Assembly (NCBI GenBank): GCA_963736425.1
Contig: CAVTOX010000014.1
Coordinates: forward strand, 62,001-126,000
Direction of reading: 5' to 3'
Origin: Prado023 sp963736425
GTDB taxonomy: Bacteria > Actinomycetota > Actinomycetes > S36-B12 > CAIYMF01
Length of the DNA stretch: 64,000 nucleotides
Shown here piece by piece: positions 9,403-18,735 of the stretch; positions within the stretch are counted from its first letter, which is position 1, and every line of letters starts with the position of its first letter. The notes under the pieces were generated by a model. The model worked only from the letters and a program-made list of their open reading frames with translations. It had not been told where the DNA came from and made no database searches. A program made the translations under genes and the position numbers.

Positions 9403-9947
9403 CCGCACCCGCCGAGGACCGTGCCGGCCCGCCGGACCGCATGGGGTGCAGCGACTGCGAGCGGATCCGCGACGGTTGGCTCGCCCAGCCGGTCAATGCG
9501 CTGACCAGTCTTGCGTTCGTCGGCGCGGCGGGCGTGGTGCTGGCGCGCACCTGGCGGCCCAGCCGGGACCGGCGCGTGGAGGTAGCGGCCTACAGCACGA
9601 TCCTGGCACTGGTCGGCCTGGGCAGCGTGGCGTTCCACGGACCCCAACCCACGGGGGCACGGGCGATGCACGACGTGCCGATCCCAGTCCTGCTCGGGCT
9701 GGCGGTCGGGACCCCGCTCGTCCGCCGGCGACGTGGACAGTCCCCGCTGCCCGGATGGGACCGGCGGCGTGGAGCCCTGCTGACGACGACAGTCGTGGCG
9801 GCACTCACCGCCTACGCCGGGGGCCGAACCGGGGCACCGACCTGTGACCCGGACAGCCCCTTGCAGCTGCACGGCGCGTGGCACGTGCTCAGCGCCGCCG
9901 GGTTCGTGACCGTCGCCGACATCCTGTACCGGGGAGGCGCGGCATGA
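9399..9947 (+). CDS. Ceramidase-like (CREST superfamily) membrane protein
   Basis: A 182-aa protein with several hydrophobic segments. 'CSDCERIRDGWLAQPVNALTSLAFVGAAG' and the spaced residues 'SVAFHG', 'AMHD' and 'GAWHVLSAAGF' match the Ser/Asp/His set of the alkaline ceramidase/CREST family of membrane hydrolases. It lies between a glycosidase and an acyltransferase, and its ATG overlaps the upstream TGA (ATGA), which indicates translational coupling. A lipid amide or ester hydrolase role is inferred from the family only. Confidence 0.7.
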   Translation: MTAPAEDRAGPPDRMGCSDCERIRDGWLAQPVNALTSLAFVGAAGVVLARTWRPSRDRRVEVAAYSTILALVGLGSVAFHGPQPTGARAMHDVPIPVLLGLAVGTPLVRRRRGQSPLPGWDRRRGALLTTTVVAALTAYAGGRTGAPTCDPDSPLQLHGAWHVLSAAGFVTVADILYRGGAA

Positions 9948-11266
9948 ATGAGGTCGAGGTCGCCCGTCCACGCGGCGGGGTTCCGCGTCGGCTGGCGCGC
10001 CTGGCCGCCAACCTTGTCTACCGCGACATCGACGTGCACCTGCCCGCCGAGCCCATCCCCGATGGGCCTGTCCTCGCCGTGGCCAACCACTTCGGTGGTC
10101 TCGCCGACGGGGTGCTGCTGGTCGACAGCGCACCACGGATGCCTCGCGTGGTGGCCCGTGACGTCATCTGGAAGGTTCCCGTGGTCGGCCGCCTGGCCAC
10201 CGGCATCGGGATGATCCCGGTGCACAAGGCCGCCGACGGGGGAGCCAGGGCGAGCAACGACCAGATGTTCGCCTCCGCCTACCGGGCGCTCGGCGATCAC
10301 GACCTGGTCCTGATCTTCCCCGAGGGAGTCACCCAGGACGTGCCGTACATGGCCGAGGTGCGCACCGGCGCCGCCCGGATCGTCCTCGGGGCCCGCGAGT
10401 CCGGCGTTCGGGGGATCCATATCCTGCCGATGGGCGTCCACTACGAGGACAAGGCCGGCTTCCGGTCGCGGGCGCTGGTCAACGTCGGTCCGCCCATCGA
10501 CCTCGACGAGTGGGTGCGCGGGCGGGGTCCGGTTGTCGGCGGGGCCGACGACCGGGAAGCGGTGGGTGACCTGACCGCTCTGGTCAACGACAGGTTGCGT
10601 CACGTCGCCCCCAACTTCCCGGACTGGGGGCAGGCGCACGCCCTGGAGGCGGTGGCCGAGGTCCTGTTGACAGACGTGGATCCCGCCCCCTCGCCGCCGC
10701 TGCAGTACGGCGACCGCGAGCTCCTGGCCGCGCGGCTGAACCGGGTCCCTGGGCTCGACCGGGACCAGCTCGTGGCTGCGGGTGCCCGATACCGGGACGC
10801 CCTGCGGGCCGCGGGGACCTCAGACCATGCCGTAGCCACGGCGGGCGACCGGCCGCCCCGGACCTGGGGCTGGCTGCGCGACCTGATCCTCGTCATCCTG
10901 CTCGCGCCGTTCGCCCTCGTGGGGCTGGCGGCGGCGGCCATCCCGCTGTTGCTGGTGCTCATCGCGAGCAAGCTGCGGATCGCGCCCGCGGTAAGGGCGA
11001 CAGTCGTCCCCGGTCTGGCCCTGCTGCTGTTCCTCGGGGAGTGGATCATCTTCGCCGTCCAGTCCGGCGACGAGGGGTCGCCGACGATCGGGCTGGCTGC
11101 CCTAGTGCTCTTCCCGTTCTTCGTGGCCGCACTGCTCCTCGTGGTCGAGCGGATCAGCCTGCTGTGGCAGCGCTGGCGTCGCACGCGCAGGCCACCCCGC
11201 GATGAGCTGGCGGGCCTGAGGGCACTGCGCGGCGAAGTCGCCGGGAAGGGATGGGCCGCCCTGTGA
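9944..11266 (+). CDS. PlsC-like 1-acylglycerol-3-phosphate acyltransferase
   Basis: A 440-aa protein. The N-terminal half is a PlsC-type acyltransferase: 'NHFGGLAD' supplies the catalytic His and Asp, here separated by five residues as in the 'NHPNSLLD' subfamily. It is followed by 'IGMIPVHK' and the substrate-binding 'IFPEG'. The C-terminal third (about residues 310-410) has three or four hydrophobic helices that anchor it in the membrane. Such enzymes acylate lysophosphatidate or glycerol phosphate. The start overlaps the preceding stop by 4 nt. A basic tail rich in Arg ends the protein. Confidence 0.85.
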   Translation: MNEVEVARPRGGVPRRLARLAANLVYRDIDVHLPAEPIPDGPVLAVANHFGGLADGVLLVDSAPRMPRVVARDVIWKVPVVGRLATGIGMIPVHKAADGGARASNDQMFASAYRALGDHDLVLIFPEGVTQDVPYMAEVRTGAARIVLGARESGVRGIHILPMGVHYEDKAGFRSRALVNVGPPIDLDEWVRGRGPVVGGADDREAVGDLTALVNDRLRHVAPNFPDWGQAHALEAVAEVLLTDVDPAPSPPLQYGDRELLAARLNRVPGLDRDQLVAAGARYRDALRAAGTSDHAVATAGDRPPRTWGWLRDLILVILLAPFALVGLAAAAIPLLLVLIASKLRIAPAVRATVVPGLALLLFLGEWIIFAVQSGDEGSPTIGLAALVLFPFFVAALLLVVERISLLWQRWRRTRRPPRDELAGLRALRGEVAGKGWAAL

Positions 11267-11580
11267 CGTCAACCCAAGGCGCCTACCTGCTGGTGGTCGT
11301 CATTCCCCTGTTCGCGGTCTGGCTGATCGCGCTGGTCGACGTCGTGCGCCAACCGCACATGTCGCGTCGGGTCAAGGGGCTCTGGGTGATGTCGTTCTCC
11401 CTGATCTGGCCGCTGCTGGTCGTGTACCTGCTCACGCGTCCGGTGCAGGGTCGCTTCGAACGTCAGGAGAGCCGGGACTACCCGCACGCACGGCTCGTGG
11501 ATGCGGCACTGGCCCACGAGGATGGCCGGATCGACGACGCGCAGATGGCGTCCCTCGTGCGCGAGCTGCGCGGCATGTAG
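11263..11580 (+). CDS. Small PLDc_N-like membrane protein
   Basis: A 105-aa protein with two hydrophobic helices ('YLLVVVIPLFAVWLIALVDVV' and 'GLWVMSFSLIWPLLVVYLLT') and a soluble tail ('ALAHEDGRIDDAQMASLVREL') that resembles a SHOCT-like C-terminal helix. Proteins of this type are often annotated as PLDc_N domain proteins, and no enzymatic function is evident. GTG 11263 overlaps the acyltransferase stop as GTGA, repeating the pattern of the two junctions upstream. ATG 11251 is an alternative, but the purine-rich tract touches it directly. Confidence 0.75.
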   Translation: MTSTQGAYLLVVVIPLFAVWLIALVDVVRQPHMSRRVKGLWVMSFSLIWPLLVVYLLTRPVQGRFERQESRDYPHARLVDAALAHEDGRIDDAQMASLVRELRGM

Positions 11581-11657
11581 CCCGGCTGCGTGGCAGGCGT
11601 GCACCCATTCGGGGTCCGGGTTCAATCCGGCCGCGAGGAGATCCCGAAGAATCGGCC

Positions 11658-13600
<1,943 letters not shown>

Positions 13601-13611
13601 CCCGTCCCTCC

Positions 13612-14334
13612 TCAGATCGAGAAGTCGTCGAGCTCCTCCCACTCACCGGTCCCGGTCGAGTGCAGGTGGAACTCGTTGACGTGCCCGGTCACAGAGAACT
13701 CCAGGGAGTCGACGCGGTCGAGCAGGTTGGCCACGGCCGCCCCGATGAGGTCCGGCTGGTTGGTGTGCTCGAGATCGGGCTTGTCCGTGGCGGTGTGCGG
13801 CTTCATCCGGGCGATGACCTGCCCGGGGACGCCCACCACGACGGAGTTGTCCGCGACAGGCCGCACGACCACGGCGTTGCCGCCGATGCGCGAGTCGTGG
13901 CCGATGTCGATCGGGCCCAGTACCTTGGCGCCCGCGCCGATGGTGACCCGGTCGCCGACCGTGGGGTGGCGCTTGCCCGGCTCCAGGCTCGTGCCGCCCA
14001 GGGTGACGCCGTGGTAGATGGTGACGTCCTGGCCCACCTGGGCCGTCTCGCCGATGACCACGCCCATGCCGTGGTCGATGAACAACCCCGAGCCAAGGGT
14101 GGCGCCCGGGTGGATCTCCACGCCCGTCAGGGTTCGGGCCACCTGGGAGACGGCGCGCGCGGCGAGGTGGTGCTCGCGACGCCACAGGGCATTCGAGACC
14201 CGGTGCGCCCAGACGGCGTGGACGCCGGAGTACAACAGGGCGACCTCAGTCCTGGAGCGCGCGGCGGGATCGCGTTCGAAGACGCACTCCACGTCGCGGC
14301 GCATGTCAGCCAGGATCCCCATGCCGGACGTCAT
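13612..14334 (-). CDS. cysE: Serine O-acetyltransferase
   Basis: CysE transfers acetyl from acetyl-CoA to L-serine, giving O-acetylserine for cysteine synthesis. The 240-aa protein has the helical N-terminal part ('DMRRDVECVFERDPAARSRTEVALLYSGVHAVWAHR') and a left-handed beta-helix of hexapeptide repeats ('GVEIHPGATLGSGLFIDHG', 'MGVVIGETAQVGQDVTIYHGVTLGG') carrying the conserved His-Asp catalytic region. The C-terminal 60 residues are longer than in minimal CysE and acidic at the end. It follows cysK on the same strand and is probably co-transcribed with it. ATG 14334 is chosen by homology. ATG 14385, only 3 nt after the cysK stop, would give a basic leader. Confidence 0.9.
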   Translation of the reverse strand: MTSGMGILADMRRDVECVFERDPAARSRTEVALLYSGVHAVWAHRVSNALWRREHHLAARAVSQVARTLTGVEIHPGATLGSGLFIDHGMGVVIGETAQVGQDVTIYHGVTLGGTSLEPGKRHPTVGDRVTIGAGAKVLGPIDIGHDSRIGGNAVVVRPVADNSVVVGVPGQVIARMKPHTATDKPDLEHTNQPDLIGAAVANLLDRVDSLEFSVTGHVNEFHLHSTGTGEWEELDDFSI

Positions 14335-14388
14335 GGCCGAACCGGCTGTCTGGTCCCTGCCGGCCCGCCCTCCCCTGCGCACCATGGA

Positions 14389-15321
14389 TTACTCAGCCAG
14401 ATCGGCGAACAGCGCCGTGGACAAGTAGCGCTCGCCGTAGGACGGAATGATGACCACGATCGTCTTCCCGGCGTTCTCCGGACGTGCTGCGACCTTGCTT
14501 GCGGCCCAGATCGCGGCACCCGAGGAGATCCCGACCAGCAGGCCCTCCTCGGCGGCGGCGCGTCGAGCGGTGGCCATCGCGTCCGGGGCGTCGACGGTCA
14601 CGACCTCGTCGTAGACGGTGGTGTCGAGGATCGCGGGCACGAAGCCGGCGCCGATGCCCTGCAGCGGATGCGGGCCCTTCGCCCCACCGGACAGCACCGG
14701 GGACGCCGCAGGCTCGACAGCGATGATCTGCACGCCGGGCTTGCGCTCCTTGAGGACCTGGCCGATTCCGGTGATCGTGCCGCCGGTGCCGACTCCCGAC
14801 ACGAGGATGTCCACGGTGCCCTCGGTGTCGTTCCAGATCTCCTCGGCAGTGGTCCGCCGGTGGATCGCCGGGTTGGCGGCGTTCTCGAACTGCTGGGGCA
14901 TCAGGTAGTTCGGGTTGGCGGCCACGAGCTCCTTGGCCCGACCGATCGCCCCACCCATGCCCTCAGGCCCCGGGGTCAGGACGATCTCGGCGCCGTAGGC
15001 GCGCAGCACCATCCGGCGCTCCTTGCTCATGGTCTCGGGCATCGTCAGGACGCACTTGATCCCACGCGCCGCGCAGACCATCGCAAGGGCGATGCCGGTG
15101 TTGCCGCTGGTCGGCTCGACGATGACCGTGTCCGGGCCGATGAGGCCGGCCTCCTCGGCCGCGTCGAGCATGGCCACGCCGATCCGGTCCTTCACCGAGT
15201 TTGCCGGGTTGAAGAACTCGAGCTTGGCCAGCACAGTCGCTCCTGCGCCATCGGTCACCCGGTTGAGGCGCACGAGGGGGGTGTTGCCGATGAGCTCAGT
15301 CACGTCGGAGGCAATATGCAT
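14389..15321 (-). CDS. cysK: Cysteine synthase A (O-acetylserine sulfhydrylase)
   Basis: A PLP enzyme that makes L-cysteine from O-acetylserine and sulfide. The 310-aa length is typical. 'NPANSVKDRIG' holds the PLP-binding Lys near residue 44, 'PTSGNTG' is the substrate loop, and 'SGVGTGGTITG' binds the PLP phosphate. 'GIGAGFVP' and 'LVGISSGAA' complete the family signature. It is the first gene of a cysK-cysE pair, which channels O-acetylserine directly. Transcription appears leaderless: TACGAT lies 7 nt before the ATG, with TTGCCA 16 nt further up. Confidence 0.95.
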   Translation of the reverse strand: MHIASDVTELIGNTPLVRLNRVTDGAGATVLAKLEFFNPANSVKDRIGVAMLDAAEEAGLIGPDTVIVEPTSGNTGIALAMVCAARGIKCVLTMPETMSKERRMVLRAYGAEIVLTPGPEGMGGAIGRAKELVAANPNYLMPQQFENAANPAIHRRTTAEEIWNDTEGTVDILVSGVGTGGTITGIGQVLKERKPGVQIIAVEPAASPVLSGGAKGPHPLQGIGAGFVPAILDTTVYDEVVTVDAPDAMATARRAAAEEGLLVGISSGAAIWAASKVAARPENAGKTIVVIIPSYGERYLSTALFADLAE

Positions 15322-15328
15322 GAATCAA

Positions 15329-15356
15329 ATCGTAGTCATCGGAGGGAATTTGGCAA
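15329..15356 (-). promoter_or_regulatory. cysK promoter, leaderless type
   Basis: Reading toward cysK, TTGCCA (15356-15351) and TACGAT (15334-15329) are separated by 16 nt. The -10 box ends 7 nt before the ATG, so transcription should begin at or next to the start codon. This is the best-formed sigma-70-type promoter I found in the window. Confidence 0.65.
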
Positions 15357-15464
15357 CCTAGGGGTTGGAGAAATCGCTGGACGTTCGCTGCGGGCGAAGC
15401 CGAGCGTGACGGCGGCGAGCCCCCTCGGGTGTGCGGGCCGACCCCCATGGGCGAGGATGGGGTC

Positions 15465-15830
15465 ATGTCCGACAGCGCACAGAGCCTCCCGTGGGGGACC
15501 CAGTGGGATCTGGTCACTGCGGCCGATGAGTCGGTCGACTGGTCGGCGTACCTGGTCACCCTCGGGTTCCAGGACGAGCGGGCCGGGGGGAAGGCGCCCG
15601 TGAACCGCTACTTCGGCATGTGCGCGGACCAGCGCGACGGCGGACTGGCGCTCGGGCCGTTCGGGATGACGATGATGGCCGGCCCGCCCGAGGCAATGGC
15701 CGCGGAGGCCTCCTACGTACGGTTGCTGGAGCAGGTCCGGGCGTTCCGGCTCAGCGAGGACCGCTTGCTCCTCCTGGACTCGGACGGGGCTGCGTTGCTC
15801 GAGTACAGCGCGTCGGCGGACCCGGAGTAG
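15465..15830 (+). CDS. META-domain protein
   Basis: A 121-aa protein with the META/HslJ pattern: a Trp-rich opening ('LPWGTQWDLVTAADESVDW'), a central 'PVNRYFGMCADQRDGGLALGPFGMTMMAGPPEAMAAEASYVRLLEQV' resembling the META block (x-G-x-N-x-x-G, T-x-M-A-C), and a C-terminal 'DRLLLLDSDGAALLEY'. No signal peptide is evident. META proteins have been linked to heat shock and motility, but here the role is unknown. It precedes the YwiC-like gene by 6 nt and is probably co-transcribed with it. Confidence 0.75.
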   Translation: MSDSAQSLPWGTQWDLVTAADESVDWSAYLVTLGFQDERAGGKAPVNRYFGMCADQRDGGLALGPFGMTMMAGPPEAMAAEASYVRLLEQVRAFRLSEDRLLLLDSDGAALLEYSASADPE

Positions 15831-15836
15831 ACGGCG

Positions 15837-16748
15837 ATGACCGCGGACCGGTTCGGGGCGATCCCGTCAGGGGAGTACACCGCCCTGGCCTCGGTGCGTG
15901 ACAACGAGTACGGCCGCTCGATCGCCTCGCCGGTTCCCCCGATGGCCGCGGCGACTGCCACAGGTGAGCCGGCACCCGCGCCTCGTCGGGAGCGTGCCTG
16001 GCGTCCGTCGATCCCACCGCAGCACGGTGCCTGGGCCTTCCTGATCGTCCCGGTGCTGTGCGGGTTCGCCGTGGCCGGAGCGAGCCCCGCAGGGTGGCTG
16101 TTCCTCGCCGCGTGGGTGTGCGCCTACCCCGTGGGCTACTACCTGGGCCGGGCGCTCACCGCACGCGCGCGTCGGGGCTCGTGGAGCCGGCTCGCCCGCC
16201 GCGAACGTGCACGGGCGGTCCCGTGGGCCGTGCTCACCGCAGCGCTGGGGCTGCCCCTGGCGCTGACACGACTCTGGCTGCTCGTCGCGGCGGGCCTGCT
16301 CGCAGTCCTGTGGGGGACGGGCCTGGCCATCGCCGCCCGCAGGGGTGAGCGCAGCATGGCCAACGACCTCATGCTGGTCGCCCAAGCTGCGGTGGCCCTG
16401 CCGTTGGCCGTTGCCGTGGTGGCCGGGCCGTCGGCCCTCACAGGCGACCTCGTCGGCCAGACCGTCCAGGCCACCCTGATCGTCGGGGGCTACCTGGCCG
16501 GGTCGGTTGTGCATGTGAAGTCCCTGCTGCGCGAGGCGGGCAACGTGAGGTTCCACCGGGTGAACGTGGCCTGGCACGCGGTTCTTGCCGTGGGTGCCGG
16601 GCTGGCCAGCCCGTGGTGGCTCGTCGGGTTCCTCCCCGCGCTGGCCCGCGCGGTGCTCCTGCGCCCGGGGATGCGCCCCGGCGCCATCGGTGGCGTGGAG
16701 GCCCTTGTCGCTGTCCTGGTCGTCGTCTCGGCCTTCCTCGCCCTGTAG
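15837..16748 (+). CDS. YwiC-like integral membrane protein
   Basis: A 303-aa polytopic protein. 'SIPPQHGAWAFLIVPVLCGF' is the hallmark N-terminus of YwiC-like proteins, followed by about eight hydrophobic helices and 'GGYLAGSVVHVKSLLRE', a conserved loop. The function is unknown in the family. The first 35 residues before 'MAAATATG' are not usual, so ATG 15942 may be the true start. ATG 15837 is kept because it sits 6 nt after the META gene stop with a GGAG nearby. It lies in the same orientation as the downstream channel gene. Confidence 0.8.
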   Translation: MTADRFGAIPSGEYTALASVRDNEYGRSIASPVPPMAAATATGEPAPAPRRERAWRPSIPPQHGAWAFLIVPVLCGFAVAGASPAGWLFLAAWVCAYPVGYYLGRALTARARRGSWSRLARRERARAVPWAVLTAALGLPLALTRLWLLVAAGLLAVLWGTGLAIAARRGERSMANDLMLVAQAAVALPLAVAVVAGPSALTGDLVGQTVQATLIVGGYLAGSVVHVKSLLREAGNVRFHRVNVAWHAVLAVGAGLASPWWLVGFLPALARAVLLRPGMRPGAIGGVEALVAVLVVVSAFLAL

Positions 16749-16800
16749 GTAGCCCGTGAGTGGATAGGCTGCGGCCAGTCACTTCGAGGGGAGGGTACTG

Positions 16801-17424
16801 ATGGGCAGCGGGTCTACGGAGATGTTCGAGGCTGCCGCCGCCGAGGAGCGCATCCCCCGACGGCTGCTTGTGGCTGCGATGGGTCGCGTGCTCGGCGTCG
16901 TCGCGGTGACACTGCTGGTGTACTTCCTGGTCCCGGTCGAGGGGGAGGGGGCGGCAACGGCAGCGGCAGTCGGTGCCTGTGTCGGCATCGCGACCATCCT
17001 GACCGTGTTCGCCCGTCAGATCTCGCGGGTTTCTCGATCGCGGCGACCAGTCCTGGCAGCCGTCGAGGCGCTGGTCCTGGTGTTCGGGCTGTTCCTGTGC
17101 TTCTTCGCACTGCTGTACGTGTCGGTCTCGACCAGCGATCCGCAGGCGTTCACCCAGGACGTCGACAAGGTCGCAGGCATCTACTTCACGACCACGGTTC
17201 TCACGACGGTGGGATTCGGTGACATCTCGCCTGTCAGCGACACAGCGCGGGTCCTGGTCACGCTGCAGATGGTGCTCGGGATGGTGCTGATCGGGACCGC
17301 ATTCAAGGCGCTCGGGTTCTCGGCGAAGCGAGCGGTCACCGCGCGCAACACGTCAGTCGCTGCTCGGATTCTGGAGTCTGACCCCGCCGAGGCTGACCCG
17401 GGGATCTCCAGCGCCCGTGGCTGA
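16801..17424 (+). CDS. Potassium channel family protein
   Basis: A 207-aa membrane protein with four hydrophobic segments. The pore loop 'TTTVLTTVGFGDISPVSDTARVLVTLQMVLGMVLIG' contains the K+ selectivity filter TVGFGD, followed by the inner helix. Two extra N-terminal helices ('VVAVTLLVYFLVP' and 'AAAVGACVGIATILTVF') make it longer than a minimal 2-TM channel. There is no RCK/TrkA domain. GGAGGG lies just upstream of ATG 16801. The next gene starts inside its last codons (8-nt overlap), which suggests coupling with the CPBP protease. Confidence 0.88.
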   Translation: MGSGSTEMFEAAAAEERIPRRLLVAAMGRVLGVVAVTLLVYFLVPVEGEGAATAAAVGACVGIATILTVFARQISRVSRSRRPVLAAVEALVLVFGLFLCFFALLYVSVSTSDPQAFTQDVDKVAGIYFTTTVLTTVGFGDISPVSDTARVLVTLQMVLGMVLIGTAFKALGFSAKRAVTARNTSVAARILESDPAEADPGISSARG

Positions 17425-18222
17425 GGTCACGCTCGGGCTGCTCCTGGTCCTGATGCTCCTGGCGAGCGTCACGACCTTCCACGTCAGCCGGCGCTGGTAC
17501 GTGCCGTTGGCGCTGGTCTGGACCCTGGCCTTCCTGCTCTTCGGCTACCGCGTGGGGCTGTCGCCGGCGGAGATGGCACTGCGCAGCTGGCTCACCGGGC
17601 TCGCATGGGGGCTCGGGTGCATCGTGGTGGTGTCCCTGGCGATGGCCGCAGGAGTGGCCATCCCACGGCTGCACCCGCTGTTCGCCGACGAGCGGGTGAT
17701 GGGGGCCACGGGCGCCCAGGTGGCTCGCAAGTCGCTCGTGGAGGTGCCGCTGGGCACGGTCCTGCTGGAGGAGGTCGTGTTCCGCTCGGTCCTGCTGGGC
17801 CTGCTCACGAGCATGTACGGCACGGTCGCGGGGGTGCTCGGGTCGGCGTTCGTGTTCGGCCTGTGGCACATCCTGCCGGCCCTCGAGATGCACGACTCGC
17901 ACTCCCTGACCAGCCAGCTGGGCTCCGGTTGGGGTGCGAAGCTGGCGACGGTGGGCGTGACCATCCTGGCCACGGGCGGGGCCGGCATCCTGTTCGCGCT
18001 GCTCGTCGTGGTCAGCGGGAGCGTCCTGGCCCCGATGGGCCTGCACTGGGCCATGAACGGGCCCGGGTCGATCGCCGCGTGGCTGGTGGGCCGTCGGCAG
18101 GCCCGGGACAGGGCTGCCGGGGAGGAGCCGGAGGAGCAGAGGAGCCCGAACCGGCGGAGCCCGACCCGGCGGAGCCCGACCCGGCGGAGCCCGACCCGGC
18201 GGAGCCCGACCCGGCGGGCTAG
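17417..18222 (+). CDS. CPBP family intramembrane metalloprotease (C-terminal frameshift)
   Basis: The polytopic core carries the CPBP/Abi motifs: 'LLEEVVFRSVLLG' (EExxxR), 'FVFGLWHI' and 'MGLHWAMN'. These residues ligate zinc in Rce1-like membrane proteases. As sequenced, the frame runs on to 18262, reading an Arg-rich tail antisense to the MarR gene. If one G is missing near 18136, the tail becomes an acidic Glu-Pro-Asp-Pro-Ala repeat ending at TAG 18220-18222, 268 aa in all. The second reading has the usual purine-first codon pattern and ends in the CTAG shared with the converging MarR gene, so I prefer it. The start GTG 17417 overlaps the channel gene. Confidence 0.75.
18151..18217 (+). 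repeat. 15-nt tandem repeat at the CPBP 3' end
   Basis: Four identical 15-nt copies (18151-18210) and half of a fifth follow one degenerate copy. They encode AEPDP in the corrected frame and RRSPT in the frame as sequenced. Confidence 0.9.
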
Positions 18223-18683
18223 GACTCGTCGTCCCCTGACCGCAGCGCGTCGGCGAGCGTGATGCACGCCTGGCCGAAGGCCTCGAACTGCTCCGGGGTC
18301 AGCCGGTCGACCAGGTGCCGGCGCACGCTCTCGACGTGGTCGGGCGCAGCGGCGACGAGGGTCTCCCAACCCTGGTCGGTCATCACTGCGAACATGCCGC
18401 GGCCGTCCTGGGCGCACTCCTGGCGGGTCACCATGCCCGCCCCGGTCATCCGGTCGATCTGGTGGGACAGCCGGCTTCGGGAGAGCTGCGTGCGCTCGGC
18501 CAGCGTGCTCATCCGCATCCGACGCTCAGGGCTCTCGGACAGCTCCACCAGCACCTGGTAGTCCGTGCCGGTCAGGCCGTGCTGTTCCTGGAGGTCACGG
18601 TTGAGTCGCTCGGGCAGGAGCATGCTCGCGGCCAGCCAGCCGCGCCACATCCGCTGCTCGTCCTCCGTCAGCCACCTCGTCAT
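18219..18683 (-). CDS. MarR family transcriptional regulator
   Basis: A 154-aa winged-helix protein. 'DLQEQHGLTGTDYQVLVELSESPERRMRMSTLAERTQLSRSRLSHQIDRMTGAGMVTRQEC' is the MarR helix-turn-helix and wing, and 'DGRGMFAVMTDQGWETLVAAAPDHVESVRRHLVDRLTPEQFEAF' the dimer helices. The ligand and target are unknown. ATG 18683 fits both the domain start and a leaderless promoter (TATCAT 7 nt upstream). A dyad overlapping that promoter may be an autoregulatory operator. It converges on the CPBP gene and shares a CTAG stop with it. Confidence 0.88.
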   Translation of the reverse strand: MTRWLTEDEQRMWRGWLAASMLLPERLNRDLQEQHGLTGTDYQVLVELSESPERRMRMSTLAERTQLSRSRLSHQIDRMTGAGMVTRQECAQDGRGMFAVMTDQGWETLVAAAPDHVESVRRHLVDRLTPEQFEAFGQACITLADALRSGDDES

Positions 18684-18690
18684 GCCCCAC

Positions 18691-18721
18691 ATGATACCCG
18701 GTGGTTGAACGGCCAACCGGG
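18691..18721 (-). promoter_or_regulatory. MarR promoter and candidate operator
   Basis: TATCAT (18696-18691 on the minus strand) ends 7 nt before the MarR ATG. Just upstream is an imperfect dyad: CCCGG (18697-18701), GGTTG (18703-18707), CAACC (18714-18718) and CCGGG (18717-18721), centred at about 18710. MarR proteins usually bind such dyads over their own promoter. That this one is bound is inference. Confidence 0.4.
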
Positions 18722-18735
18722 TCGAAGGTCCTGCC

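Noticed and set aside
6640..9408. 922-codon minus-strand open frame, and a similar 861-codon frame at 35738-38323
   Set aside because: Both are exact antisense to well-recognised genes (the GH63-like glucosidase and FAS) and have the same low-complexity composition as other shadows.
9944..11266. Loss of the acyltransferase HX4D motif as a sign of inactivity
   Set aside because: The spacing H-x5-D also occurs in the NHPNSLLD-type subfamily, and FPEG is intact, so the enzyme is probably active.
11575..11650. A T-arm-like stretch (GGGTTCAATCC) suggesting a tRNA
   Set aside because: The acceptor stem and anticodon arm cannot be built around it: bases seven positions out do not pair and no D-arm is present.
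17417..18262. CPBP protein ending at 18262 with an Arg-rich tail
   Set aside because: That tail is antisense to marR and has poor codon pattern. The acidic-repeat frame ending at 18222 is preferred, although it needs one base correction.
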